A stretch of 64,000 bases of DNA from Pseudomonadota bacterium (GTDB lineage Bacteria > Pseudomonadota > Gammaproteobacteria > Xanthomonadales > Rhodanobacteraceae). The position numbers and the translations under genes were made by a program. The notes below the pieces were generated by a model. The model did not search any database. It was not told the origin of the DNA and saw only the letters and a list, made by a program, of their open reading frames with translations. Positions 30,582 to 41,400 of this stretch are shown here, one piece after another. Position 1 is the first letter of the stretch. Every line of letters starts with the position of its first letter. Where the stretch lies: positions 1-64,000 of the forward strand of contig JAJYSM010000003.1 in NCBI GenBank assembly GCA_021793575.1. The letters run 5' to 3'.

Positions 30582-30666
30582 GAATGACTGGGACAGCCCC
30601 AAGGATCGGCCACTGATGCCGACCCGTCGATGTATCTGGCGGATGCTGTTTTCATCCAACAGGGGG

Positions 30667-32328
30667 ATGTTCATGACCAGTGTGCCGGATGCCGTTGATG
30701 TGACCGCCGGAAAGGGAACGCCGGGGTTTTTCGCCAGGGAAAACACCATCGCCGGGCCGCGCTTCAACCGCTGGCTGGTGCCACCGGCCGCACTGGCGAT
30801 CCACCTGTGCATCGGCATGGCGTACGGCTTCTCGGTGTTCTGGCTGCCGATGAGCAAGCTGCTGACCGAGAGCGATCCGGCGATGTGCGTGAAGCTGGGC
30901 TTCCTTGCCTCGCTGACCACCACCAGCTGCAACTGGACCGTGCCGCAGGTCACCCACATTTTTGAAACCTTTATCGCCATGCTCGGCATCTCCGCCGCGA
31001 TCTGGGGCGGCTGGCTGGAGCATGCCGGGCCGCGCAAGGCCGGCTTCATCGCCGCGCTGTGCTGGGGCGGCGGGCTGGTGCTGGGCGGCATCGGCGTGTC
31101 GATGCATCAGCTGTGGCTGGTGTTTCTCGGCTGCGGCGTGCTCGGCGGCGTCGGCATGGGGCTCGGCTACATCACGCCGGTGTCGACCCTGATCAAATGG
31201 TTTCCGGACCGCCGCGGCATGGCCACCGGCTTCGCCATCATGGGCTTCGGCGGCGGCGCGATGATCGGCGCCCCGCTGGCGGTGGCGCTGATGAAGCACT
31301 TCTCGGCGACCAGCGCGCAGGGCGTGGCCACGACCCTGATGGTGATGGGCGTGATCTATTTCATCGCGATGTCCTGTGGCGCCTTCGGCTTCCGGGTGAC
31401 CCCGCGCGGCTGGCACCCGACCGGCTGGACGCCACCCGCCGCGAACGCCAGGGCGATGATCACGCACGGCCAGGTGCACCTGAACCGCGCATGGAAAACC
31501 CCGCAGTTCTGGCTGGTCTGGGGCGTGCTGTTTCTCAACGTGACTGCCGGTATCGCGGTGATCGCGATGGCCAGCCCGATGCTGCAGGACGTGTTCGGCG
31601 GCAAGCTGGCCGGCCTCACCGAGGCGACGGCCAGCCTCAGCCCGGCGCAGAAGGCGGCGGTGGTGGCTGCAGCCGCGGGCCTGGTCGGCCTGATCAGCCT
31701 GTTCAACAGCCTCGGCCGCCTGTTCTGGGCCGCGCTGTCGGACAAGATCGGGCGCAAGAACACTTATTTCATCTTTTTCGGGCTGGGCTTCGTGCTGTAT
31801 TGCCTGCTGCCGACCTGGGGCCATCTGGGCATGGCCGGCATGTTCGTGGTCACCGTGTGCGTGATCATGAGCATGTATGGCGGCGGCTTCTCCACCGTGC
31901 CGGCCTACCTGGCCGACCTGTTTGGCACCCAGATGGTCGGTGCGATCCACGGTCGGCTGCTCACCGCGTGGTCGGCGGCCGGCATCTTCGGCCCGTTCCT
32001 GATCGCCGCGATCCGCCAGACCCAGCTGGATGCGGGCGTGGCGAAAAACCTGGTGTACGACCGCACGCTGTACATCATGGCCGCGCTGCTGCTGCTGGGG
32101 CTGATCTGCAACGCGCTGGTCAAGCCGGTGAAGGCCTCCGTATTCATGTCGGATGCCGAACTGGCCCGCGAGCGCGCGCTGCAGCATGAGGACCGCGTCA
32201 CCGTCAGCGCCGAAACCTCGGCGCGCGGTGCCTTCGGTGTCATCGAGGTGCTGGCCTGGCTGGCCGTGGGTGTACCTTTCCTCATCGGTTTGTATATCGC
32301 GCTGGCCAAGGCCGCCGCATTGTTCTAG
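30667..32328 (+). CDS. OFA family MFS transporter (oxalate/formate antiporter-like)
   Basis: [61 protein letters not shown]; directly upstream of fds genes. Confidence 0.9.
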   Translation: MFMTSVPDAVDVTAGKGTPGFFARENTIAGPRFNRWLVPPAALAIHLCIGMAYGFSVFWLPMSKLLTESDPAMCVKLGFLASLTTTSCNWTVPQVTHIFETFIAMLGISAAIWGGWLEHAGPRKAGFIAALCWGGGLVLGGIGVSMHQLWLVFLGCGVLGGVGMGLGYITPVSTLIKWFPDRRGMATGFAIMGFGGGAMIGAPLAVALMKHFSATSAQGVATTLMVMGVIYFIAMSCGAFGFRVTPRGWHPTGWTPPAANARAMITHGQVHLNRAWKTPQFWLVWGVLFLNVTAGIAVIAMASPMLQDVFGGKLAGLTEATASLSPAQKAAVVAAAAGLVGLISLFNSLGRLFWAALSDKIGRKNTYFIFFGLGFVLYCLLPTWGHLGMAGMFVVTVCVIMSMYGGGFSTVPAYLADLFGTQMVGAIHGRLLTAWSAAGIFGPFLIAAIRQTQLDAGVAKNLVYDRTLYIMAALLLLGLICNALVKPVKASVFMSDAELARERALQHEDRVTVSAETSARGAFGVIEVLAWLAVGVPFLIGLYIALAKAAALF

Positions 32329-32339
32329 AGGCAGGTTTG

Positions 32340-32861
32340 ATGAAGCAGGCGGAACCAGCGGCCTCCGGGCCGCTCAGCACAACCCGGTGGCTGTCGCCGG
32401 AGAACCACGCCGCGGTGCTCGCCGTCACTGCCCGGCTGAAGGATCAGCCGGGCGCCCTGCTGCCGATACTGCATGGCGTGCAGCAGGCGCTGGGCCACGT
32501 GCCCGAGGGGGCAATCGGACTGATCGCGCGGGAGCTCAACCTGTCCCGCGCCGAGGTGCACGGCGTGGTCAGCTTCTACCATTTCTTCCGCACCCGGCCG
32601 GGCGGCCGGCAGGTGATCCACCTGTGCCGCGCCGAGTCCTGCCAGGCGATGGGCGCGGTGGCGCTGGAGGCGCACGTGAAGCAGCGGCTCGGCGTGGATT
32701 TCCACGAAACCACCGCTGACGGCGCCTTTACGCTGGAACCGGTTTACTGCCTGGGCAACTGCGCCTGCTCGCCAGCCATGCTGGTGGACGAGACGCTGCA
32801 CGGCCGGGTCACCCCGGCCAGTTTCGACGCCTGGTTGAAGACGGCGCGGGAGGCTTCATGA
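32340..32861 (+). CDS. fdsG: NAD-dependent formate dehydrogenase gamma subunit (NuoE-like)
   Basis: [80 protein letters not shown]. Confidence 0.93.
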   Translation: MKQAEPAASGPLSTTRWLSPENHAAVLAVTARLKDQPGALLPILHGVQQALGHVPEGAIGLIARELNLSRAEVHGVVSFYHFFRTRPGGRQVIHLCRAESCQAMGAVALEAHVKQRLGVDFHETTADGAFTLEPVYCLGNCACSPAMLVDETLHGRVTPASFDAWLKTAREAS

Positions 32862-34396
32862 GTTTCACCGTCTATGTACCCCGCGATGCCGGCGCGCTGT
32901 CACTGGGCGCCGAGACGACGGCCGAGACCATCGCCAGCGAGGCGCAGCGGCGCGAGCTGGAGGTACAGGTGGTGCGCAACGGCTCGCGCGGCCTGTACTG
33001 GCTGGAGCCGCTGGTCGAAGTGGTCACACCGGCAGGCCGCGTGGCCTACGGCCCGGTGCAGGCCGGGGACGTCGCCGGCCTGTTCGACGCCGATTTCCTG
33101 CACGGCGGCGCGCACGCGCTGGGCCACGGCCGCACCGAACAGATTCCGTATCTGGCGAAGCAGGAGCGGCTCACCTTCGCCCGCGTCGGCATCGTCGACC
33201 CGCGCAGCCTGGCCGACTACCGCGCCCATGGCGGCTACCGCGGGCTGCACAACGCGCTGCAGCTGGCGCCCGCCGAGATCGTCAAGGCGGTCACCGACTC
33301 CGGCCTGCGCGGCCGCGGCGGCGCGGCCTTCCCGACCGGCATCAAGTGGAAGACCTGCATGGATGCGTCGGCGGCGCAGAAATACATCGTCTGCAACGCC
33401 GACGAGGGCGACTCGGGCACCTACGCCGACCGCATGATCATGGAAGGCGATCCGTTCGTGCTGATCGAGGGCATGACCATCGCCGGCCTCGCCGTGGGCG
33501 CCACGCAGGGCTACATCTACCTGCGCTGCGAGTACCCGCACGCGCGCGACGCGCTGAATGCCGCGATCGCCACCGCCGCGTCCGCCGGCCATCTCGGCGC
33601 GGATATCCTGGGCAGCGGCCGGGCCTTCCAGCTGGAAGTGCGGATGGCCGCTGGCGCCTACATCTGCGGCGAGGAGACCTCGCTGCTGGAATCGCTGGAA
33701 GGCAAGCGCGGCCAGGTGCGCTTCAAGCCGCCGCTGCCGGCGATCGAGGGCCTGTTCGGCCAGCCCACGGTGATCAACAACGTGGTCACGCTGGCCTCGG
33801 TGCCGATCATCCTGGACCAGGGCGGCGCGCATTACCGCGACTTCGGCATGGGCCGCTCGCGCGGCACGCTGCCGATCCAGCTGGCCGGCAACCTCAGGCG
33901 CGCGGGACTGGTCGAGAAGGCGTTCGGCGTGACGCTGCGCGAGCTGATCGAGGATTTCGGCGGCGGCACCTTCAGCGGCCGGCCGCTGAAGACAGTGCAG
34001 ATCGGCGGCCCGCTCGGCGCCTATATTCCGCTGTCGCGACTGGATACGCCGATCGACTACGAGGCGTTCGCGGCGATCGGCGGCATGTTAGGCCACGGCG
34101 GCATCGTGGCGTTCGACGACAGCGTCGACATGGCCGCGCAGGCGCGCTACGCGATGGAGTTCTGCGCCATCGAATCCTGCGGCAAGTGCACGCCGTGCCG
34201 CATCGGCTCCACCCGCGGCGTCGAGGTGATCGATCGCCTGCTTGCCGGCGCCGAGCGCACGCAAAACGAAGTGCTGCTGCGCGACCTCTGCCAGACCATG
34301 CTGCACGGCTCGCTGTGCGCGCTGGGCGGCATGGCGCCGTTCCCGGTGTTGAGCGCGCTGGATCACTATCCCGAAGATTTTTCGCGCCCCGCCTGA
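32858..34396 (+). CDS. fdsB: NAD-dependent formate dehydrogenase beta subunit (NuoF-like)
   Basis: [64 protein letters not shown]. Confidence 0.95.
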   Translation: MSFTVYVPRDAGALSLGAETTAETIASEAQRRELEVQVVRNGSRGLYWLEPLVEVVTPAGRVAYGPVQAGDVAGLFDADFLHGGAHALGHGRTEQIPYLAKQERLTFARVGIVDPRSLADYRAHGGYRGLHNALQLAPAEIVKAVTDSGLRGRGGAAFPTGIKWKTCMDASAAQKYIVCNADEGDSGTYADRMIMEGDPFVLIEGMTIAGLAVGATQGYIYLRCEYPHARDALNAAIATAASAGHLGADILGSGRAFQLEVRMAAGAYICGEETSLLESLEGKRGQVRFKPPLPAIEGLFGQPTVINNVVTLASVPIILDQGGAHYRDFGMGRSRGTLPIQLAGNLRRAGLVEKAFGVTLRELIEDFGGGTFSGRPLKTVQIGGPLGAYIPLSRLDTPIDYEAFAAIGGMLGHGGIVAFDDSVDMAAQARYAMEFCAIESCGKCTPCRIGSTRGVEVIDRLLAGAERTQNEVLLRDLCQTMLHGSLCALGGMAPFPVLSALDHYPEDFSRPA

Positions 34397-34421
34397 CGGC
34401 CGGCGCGAGGAGGAGGCACCG

Positions 34422-37352
34422 ATGCTTTCCATCGTCGAAATCGACCGCGGCACGCCCGCCGTGAAGTCCGCCGCCAGCGTCGGCGTGGAGATCGACGGCC
34501 GCGTGCTGCAGGTGCCCGAGGGCACCTCGATCATGCGCGCCGCCGCGCAGGCCGGCATCGCCATCCCCAAGCTGTGCGCCACCGACATGCTCGACGCGTT
34601 CGGCTCGTGCCGGCTGTGCCTGGTCGAAGTGGAAGGCCGCAAGGGCTACCCCGCCTCGTGCACCACGCCGGTGAGCGAGGGCATGAAAGTCAGCACGCAG
34701 ACGAAAAAACTGGCCGAGATCCGCCGCGGCGTGATGGAGCTGTACATCTCCGACCATCCGCTGGACTGCCTCACCTGCCCCGCCAACGGCCACTGCGAGC
34801 TGCAGGACATGGCCGGCGTGGTCGGCCTGCGCGAGGTGCGCTACGGCTATGACGGCGCGAATCATGTTTTTGCGAGCATCCCTGCTCGCGAAGATCAAAA
34901 AGCGGCCATCCCTGGCCGCACTCCTCAATTCATTCCCAACCCGCTGTTCGCGGCGAAGGACACGTCGACGCCCTATTTCACCTTCGACCCGTCCAAGTGC
35001 ATCGTCTGCTCGCGCTGCGTGCGCGCCTGCGACGAGGTGCAGGGCACGTTCGCGCTGACCATCCAGGGTCGCGGCTTCGCCTCCAAGGTGGCGGCCAGCC
35101 AGAATGAAAATTTCCTCGGCTCCGAGTGCGTGTCCTGCGGCGCCTGCGTGCAGGCCTGCCCCACCGCCACGCTGAGCGAGAACACGCTGATCGAGCGCGG
35201 CCAGGCCGAGCACAGCGTCACCACCACCTGCGCCTACTGCGGCGTCGGCTGCAGCTTCCGCGCCGAGATGAAGGGCGAGGAAATCGTGCGCATGGTGCCG
35301 AACAAGGACGGCCAGGCGAACCACGGCCACTCCTGCGTCAAGGGCCGCTTCGCGATTGGCTACGCCAGCCATCCGGACCGCCTCACCGCGCCGATGATCC
35401 GCGCCCGGATCTCCGACCCGTGGCAGACGGTGAGCTGGGCCGAGGCGTTCGCCCACGTCGCCAGCGAGTTCAGGCGCATCCAGGCCAGCCACGGCACGCA
35501 TGCGATCGGCGGCATCACCTCCTCGCGCTGCACCAACGAGGAGACCTATCTGGTGCAGAAACTGGTGCGCGCCGGCTTCGGCAACAATAACGTCGACACC
35601 TGCGCCCGCGTCTGCCACTCGCCGACCGGCTACGGGCTGAAGGCGACCCTGGGCGAATCCGCCGGCACGCAGGATTTCGACTCGATCGAGCAGACCGACG
35701 TGGTGCTGGTGATCGGCGCCAACCCCACCGACGCGCATCCGGTGTTCGGCTCACAGATGAAGCAGCGGTTGCGCCGTGGCGCCAAGCTGATCGTGGTCGA
35801 CCCGCGCCGCATCGACCTGGTGCGCACGCCGCACATCCAGGCCGACTACCACTTGAAGCTCAAGCCCGGCACGAATGTCGCGGTGCTCAACACGCTGGCG
35901 CACGTGATCGTCACCGAGCGCCTGGTCGACGAGGCGTTCGTCGCCGCCCGCTGCGAGCCGGAGGCGTTCAACCGCTGGCGCGCCTTCGTGGCGCAGGACC
36001 AGCACAGCCCCGAGGCGATGGAAGCGGTCACCGGCGTGCCGGCGGCGCTGGCGCGCGGCGCGGCGCGGCTGTATGCCACCGGCGGCAACGGCGCGATCTA
36101 CTACGGGCTCGGCGTCACCGAGCACGCGCAGGGCTCCACCGCGGTGATGGGCATCGCCAACCTTGCCATGGCCACCGGCAACATCGGCCGCGAGGGCGTG
36201 GGCGTGAACCCGCTGCGCGGCCAGAACAACGTGCAGGGATCGTGCGACATGGGCTCGTTCCCGCACGAGTTCCCCGGCTACCGTCACGTCAGCGACGTGG
36301 CCACCCGCCGGCTGTTCGAGCAGGCATGGGGCGTGCCGCTGTACGACGAGCCCGGCCTGCGCATTCCGAACATGTTCGAGGCGGCACTCGACGGCACTTT
36401 CCTGGGTCTGTACATCGAAGGCGAGGACATCGCCCAGTCCGATCCGGACACCCAGCACGTCACCGCCGCGCTGTCGGCGATGGAATGCGTGGTGGTGCAG
36501 GACCTGTTCCTCAACGAGACGGCCAAATACGCCCACGTATTCCTGCCCGGCAGCTCGTTCCTGGAGAAGGACGGCACCTTCACCAACGCCGAACGCCGCA
36601 TCTCGCGCGTGCGCAAGGTGATGAAACCGCTGGCCGGCTACGCCGACTGGGAGATCACCCAGGAGCTGGCCCGCGCCATGGGCTACCCGATGAACTACAC
36701 CCACCCGTCGCAGATCATGGACGAGATCGCCGCACTCACGCCGACCTTCCACGGCGTCAGCTTCGAGCGCATCGACCAGCTCGGCTCGATCCAGTGGCCA
36801 TGCAACGACGCCGCGCCCGCAGGCACACCGGTGATGCACGTGGATGAATTCGTGCGCGGCAAGGGTCGCTTCATGCTCACCGAGTACGTGCCCACTCGCG
36901 AGAAGGTCAACGCGGCGCATCCGCTGATCCTCACCACCGGGCGCATTCTCAGCCAGTACAACGTGGGCGCGCAGACGCGGCGCACCGCCAACTCGGTCTG
37001 GCACGACGAGGATCGACTGGAAATCCACCCGCACGACGCGGAGGAACGCGGCGTCAGCGACGGCGACTGGGTCGGCATCACCAGCCGCGCCGGCGACACC
37101 GTGCTACGCGCGATGGTGTCCGGGCGGATGCAGCCGGGCGTGGTCTACACCACCTTCCACTTCCCCGGCTCCGGCGCCAACGTGATCACCACCGAGAACT
37201 CCGACTGGGCCACCAACTGCCCCGAGTACAAGGTCACCGCGGTGCAGGTGGTGCGGGTCAATCAGCCATCCGAATGGCAGAAGCGCCACCAGGCGTTCGA
37301 CCGGCAGCAGCAGGAATTGCTGCAAGCCGCCGAGCCAGCCGCCGGCCGCTGA
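34422..37352 (+). CDS. fdsA: NAD-dependent formate dehydrogenase alpha subunit
   Basis: 2Fe-2S CRLCLVEVEGRKGYPASC; CIVCSRCVRAC and CVSCGACVQAC ferredoxin motifs; TTTCAYCGVGCSF molybdopterin domain; NNNVDTCARVCHSPTGYGL. Confidence 0.95.
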   Translation: MLSIVEIDRGTPAVKSAASVGVEIDGRVLQVPEGTSIMRAAAQAGIAIPKLCATDMLDAFGSCRLCLVEVEGRKGYPASCTTPVSEGMKVSTQTKKLAEIRRGVMELYISDHPLDCLTCPANGHCELQDMAGVVGLREVRYGYDGANHVFASIPAREDQKAAIPGRTPQFIPNPLFAAKDTSTPYFTFDPSKCIVCSRCVRACDEVQGTFALTIQGRGFASKVAASQNENFLGSECVSCGACVQACPTATLSENTLIERGQAEHSVTTTCAYCGVGCSFRAEMKGEEIVRMVPNKDGQANHGHSCVKGRFAIGYASHPDRLTAPMIRARISDPWQTVSWAEAFAHVASEFRRIQASHGTHAIGGITSSRCTNEETYLVQKLVRAGFGNNNVDTCARVCHSPTGYGLKATLGESAGTQDFDSIEQTDVVLVIGANPTDAHPVFGSQMKQRLRRGAKLIVVDPRRIDLVRTPHIQADYHLKLKPGTNVAVLNTLAHVIVTERLVDEAFVAARCEPEAFNRWRAFVAQDQHSPEAMEAVTGVPAALARGAARLYATGGNGAIYYGLGVTEHAQGSTAVMGIANLAMATGNIGREGVGVNPLRGQNNVQGSCDMGSFPHEFPGYRHVSDVATRRLFEQAWGVPLYDEPGLRIPNMFEAALDGTFLGLYIEGEDIAQSDPDTQHVTAALSAMECVVVQDLFLNETAKYAHVFLPGSSFLEKDGTFTNAERRISRVRKVMKPLAGYADWEITQELARAMGYPMNYTHPSQIMDEIAALTPTFHGVSFERIDQLGSIQWPCNDAAPAGTPVMHVDEFVRGKGRFMLTEYVPTREKVNAAHPLILTTGRILSQYNVGAQTRRTANSVWHDEDRLEIHPHDAEERGVSDGDWVGITSRAGDTVLRAMVSGRMQPGVVYTTFHFPGSGANVITTENSDWATNCPEYKVTAVQVVRVNQPSEWQKRHQAFDRQQQELLQAAEPAAGR
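34872..34919. repeat. REP-like double palindrome embedded in fdsA
   Basis: GCGAGCA-TCCC-TGCTCGC (34872-34889), then 12 nt, then GCGGCCA-TCCC-TGGCCGC (34902-34919): two 7-bp-stem palindromes with identical TCCC loops. Confidence 0.8.
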
Positions 37353-37401
37353 CCTCTTCACCCGTTCGACTCCCACTATCCAGGACCACACCGATCCCGC
37401 C

Positions 37402-37638
37402 ATGAACGTCGAACACCTCAGCCAGATGGTCAACGACATCGCGCACTACTTCGCCGCCGAGCCCGAGCATGCCGCCGGCGTGAGCGGCATCGCCGACCAC
37501 CTGATCCGCTTCTGGGACCCCTCGATGCGGCGCCGGATCATCGACCACCTTGGCGCCGGCGGCGCGGGGCTGGAGCCGCTGGCGCGCGAGGCGGTGCAGC
37601 AGCTGGCGGCGCGGCAGCCCGATATCGGCCGCGGTTGA
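37402..37638 (+). CDS. fdsD: Formate dehydrogenase delta subunit
   Basis: MNVEHLSQMVNDIAHYFAAEPEHAAGVSGIADHLIRFWDPSMRRRIIDHL is typical FdsD. Confidence 0.92.
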   Translation: MNVEHLSQMVNDIAHYFAAEPEHAAGVSGIADHLIRFWDPSMRRRIIDHLGAGGAGLEPLAREAVQQLAARQPDIGRG

Positions 37639-37687
37639 TGCCTGCGGCGCGCGGCCCGCGCCAGCGGCCGGTCGTCTGATCCCACTC

Positions 37688-37718
37688 AAAAAAACGGGGC
37701 GCCATGCCTCGGCGCCCC
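37688..37718 (-). terminator. Rho-independent terminator of the 37769..38050 gene
   Basis: GGGGCGCC...GGCGCCCC stem followed on the minus strand by G then TTTTTTT. Confidence 0.8.
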
Positions 37719-37768
37719 AGGGTGTCACATCGCTCGAACGGCAGCGCAGTGCGCTGCCGTCTTGCGTA

Positions 37769-38050
37769 TTACTTGCCGGCGGTGCTGCTGGCGGCCGGCA
37801 TGGCAGCGGTGGCGCTGCTCATCGGAGCCATCGCGGTGCTGGCGGCGGCCGGCGCGGCGGCGGTGCTGGCCGGTGCGGCGGCGGGTGCGGCGGCGGGGGC
37901 GGTGGCAGCCGGTGCCGGTGCCGGAGCAGCGGTGGCGGCGGCGGCCGGCGCCTGCGTGGCGGACTCGTCGCTCTTGCTGCATGCGCCGAGGGCCAGCACG
38001 GCGGCCAGGGTCAAACTGACCATCAGGGTCTGGCGAATCATCTTCTTCAT
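37769..38050 (-). CDS. Small Ala/Pro-rich putative lipoprotein
   Basis: MKKMIRQTLMVSLTLAAVLALGACSKSDE lipobox followed by about 65 aa of low-complexity A/P/T/S; own terminator. Confidence 0.75.
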   Translation of the reverse strand: MKKMIRQTLMVSLTLAAVLALGACSKSDESATQAPAAAATAAPAPAPAATAPAAAPAAAPASTAAAPAAASTAMAPMSSATAAMPAASSTAGK

Positions 38051-38403
38051 GGGTAACTCCTGCTCAAAAGTTTAAGGACGGGCGGGGATCTTCAACAAAA
38101 AATCCTCCGCATCAGATCGGATCGGACCGGTTTTGACCCACAGGGCGGCGCTGAGCGCGCTGTGCGTCATGTGTAGCTTGCACGTATTTGCGCCGGGATG
38201 GAATGCAGTGCGATCCGCAACCGGCACTGATGGCCGCCTCAGGCCAGGCATCGGGGCGATTTTAGCACCCACCGAGGCATAAACGCAGCGCGTCGCGCAC
38301 GGCGCCGGCAGCCGCCCGAACTTCCCGACCGCTATCCAGCCCGCCCGGACACCCAGTGGGCTGCACCCGCATGCGAAAATGCCCGGTCACCTCTCACCCG
38401 GCC

Positions 38404-41400
38404 ATGCCATTGATGATGAGTACGCTTACGCTGCAGGAAGTGCTCGACCAGCGAGCGTGGGAGGATACATTCGACGATCGCACCTTCGCGCGCGCCGCGG
38501 TGTACTACCGCAAGGGCCACGTGGTGGAGCTGCGGCATCAGCCAGGCGAGCGGGTCAATGTGCTGATCGGCGCCGTGCGTGGCAGCCAGCGGCAGCCGTA
38601 CCGATGCACCATCCAGTTGCAGGTTGCCAACGACCAGCTCAGCCTCGACTGCGACTGCAGCTGCCCGGTGGGCCTTGACTGCAAGCACGCTGCCGCGCTG
38701 ATGATGATGGCCACCGCCACACCATGCGAATTCTGGCCTGGCGGCCCAGCGCCGGTGCCCGCGCCGGGCTGGATGAAGACACCAAAGACCGCGCCGACAG
38801 CCAGACCACCGGACGAACTGGCCGAATGGACGCGCTGGCTGCGCCAGCTTGAGCGCTTGCGTCAGCCCGAGCTGGAGGCGCAGCCGGAGCGGCAGTTCGG
38901 CGTGCTGCTGCGCGCCCACCAGCACGGCACGCCGCCCGGGCTGCTGGTCAACCCGGCCTGGCTGCGCCCGGGGCTCAGCACGTCCGGCAAAGCCAAGCCG
39001 GGCGGCAACCTGGTCGACCCGCAGCCGCTGCGGCTGGATCCCCGCCACGGTCCCGTGCCGACCCCGCCCGGCGGCTGGCCGCCCGAGGTGGTGCCGGCGC
39101 TGGCGCTGCTGCTGCAGGAGCAGCACAGCCAGGCTGTCGGCCAGAGCTGGATCGCGGTGCACGCCGCCTATCAGGAGTCTGCGCTGGCCACCGTGCTGGC
39201 GCACTACCCGGCCTACCACGAGCGCGGCGCGGTGCCACTGAGCCGCGGCGAACCGCTGCCGCTGCAGTTGCAGTGGAGCGATCAGGCCGACGGCAGCCAG
39301 CGCCTGCAGGCCACCGTGATGGCAGGCTCCGGAGTCCAGCTGCTGCGCGGGCATCGCCTGTGGTACGTGCTGCCGAAGCCGCGTCAGTTCGGACTGGTGA
39401 AAGGCGATGCCGGGCTGATCGCGGCGCTGGACGAGGCGCCGCCGCTGCTGCCCGAACAGGTACCCGCGCTGCGCCATCTCCTGCAGCAATCCACCGGCAC
39501 CACGCTGCCGCCGCCGAACGAGCGCGCGCCGCTGCAGGTCATCAACGCGCCACCGGTGCCGGTGCTGCAGCTGCGCATGCTGAACACCGTGCCGGCGCGC
39601 GGCAAGCCGGCGGTGGCGCTGGGCATCGCCCGGCTGGCGTTCGATTACGACGCGATCCGGCTGCCCGCGGACACGCCGCAGCGCCACGTGCGCCGTCTGC
39701 ACGGCAGCCGCGTGCTGGAAATCCACCGCCAGCTGACCGCCGAGGCGCAGGCCGAACAGCGCCTGCAGCGCGCGGGGTTGAACGCCGTGGGCTGGCACTC
39801 GGACTCTCGCGGCATTTCGTCGCGACTGACCCGCCCGGATGATCTTCTGCTGCAGCCCCATCCGAACCAGGCCGCGCTGCCCGCCAGCGCGTGGCAGCCG
39901 GTGCTGGAACAGCTCGCCGCCGACGGTTTCCGGATCGAGTACGCCGACGACTTCCCGCGTCAGCGGCAGGTCGCCATCGAGCAATGGCACGCCGACGTGC
40001 AGGCGGCCGGCCAGCACTGGTTCGACGTCAGCCTGGGCATCGACGTGGCCGGCGAGCGCATCGACCTGCTGCCGCTGCTGCGCCGCATGCTGAACGATCC
40101 CGCCTTCCCGCGGGTGGCGCCGGCGCGCGAGAAAAAGGATGCCAGCTGGCGCATCGCGCTGGACGAGATCCGCAGCGTGGAGATCCCGCTCAGCCGCTTG
40201 CGCGCGCTGATCGAGCCGCTGCTGGAATGGCTCGAGGGCGACGGCGCGTTGCGCCTGCACCGCACCCGCGCCGACGCCCTGCTGGCGATGGCCGACAGCA
40301 CCCAACTGAGCTGGCGCGGCGGCGAGCTGCTGCGCGCCCAGCTCGACCTGCTGCCCACCGCCAGCCGCGACGCCAGGGCGCCCAAGGGCTTCAAGGCCAC
40401 GCTGCGACCGTACCAGCGCGAGGGGCTGGCGTGGCTGGACTTTCTCGGCGCCGCCGGCCTCGGCGGCATCCTCGCCGACGACATGGGGCTGGGCAAGACG
40501 GTGCAGGTGCTGGCGCACATCCTGGGCGAAAAGCAGCGCGGCCGGCTCGGGCAGCCGGCGCTGGTGGTGGCGCCGACCAGCCTGGTCGGCAACTGGCGCG
40601 ACGAGGCCGCGCGCTTCGCGCCGGCGCTGAAGGTGCTGGTGATCCACGGCGCCGACCGCGCCGACCGCTACGACGCGATCGCCGCGCACGATCTGGTGAT
40701 CACCACCTACCCGCTGCTGCCGCGCGACCGCGAGCAACTGCTGGCGCAGCGTTTCGCGCTGCTGGTGCTGGACGAGGCGCAGGCGATCAAGAACGCCAGC
40801 AGCCAGGCCGCCCAGGTGGTGCGCGAGATCCCCGCCACGCGCCGGCTGGCGATGACTGGCACGCCGCTGGAAAACCATCTGGGCGAACTGTGGGCGCAGT
40901 TCGACGCGGTGGAACCGGGCCTGCTCGGCAGCCAGCGCCAGTTCGTCAAGCTCTACCGCACGCCGATCGAAAAGCACGCCGATGCCGACCGCCAGCAGCG
41001 GCTGAACCGTCGCATCGGCCCGCTGCTGCTGCGCCGGCGCAAGGACGACGTGCTCACCGACCTGCCGGCCAAGACCGAGATCGTGCGCATGCTGGAGCTG
41101 GCCGGCGACCAGCGCGCGCTGTACGAGACCCTGCGCCTGGCGCAGCACGAGCGCGTGCAGCAGGCGGTGCGCGAACGCGGCCTGGCGCAGTCCGGCATCA
41201 TCGTGCTGGACGCGCTGCTCAAGCTGCGCCAGGCCTGCTGCGACCCGCGCCTGGTGAAGCTGGCCAGCGCGAAAAAGATCCAGGCCAGCGCCAAGCTCGA
41301 CGCCCTGCTCGAGCTGCTCGACGGGCTGCTCGGCGAAGGCCGCCGCGTGCTGCTGTTCTCGCAGTTCACCGAGATGCTGGCGCTGATCGAGACGGCGCTG

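Noticed and set aside
34849-35058. Small ORF (MTARIMFLRASLLAKIKKRPSLAALLN...) across the fdsA palindromes
   Set aside because: Out-of-frame translation of the REP-like element; fdsA frame is uninterrupted.
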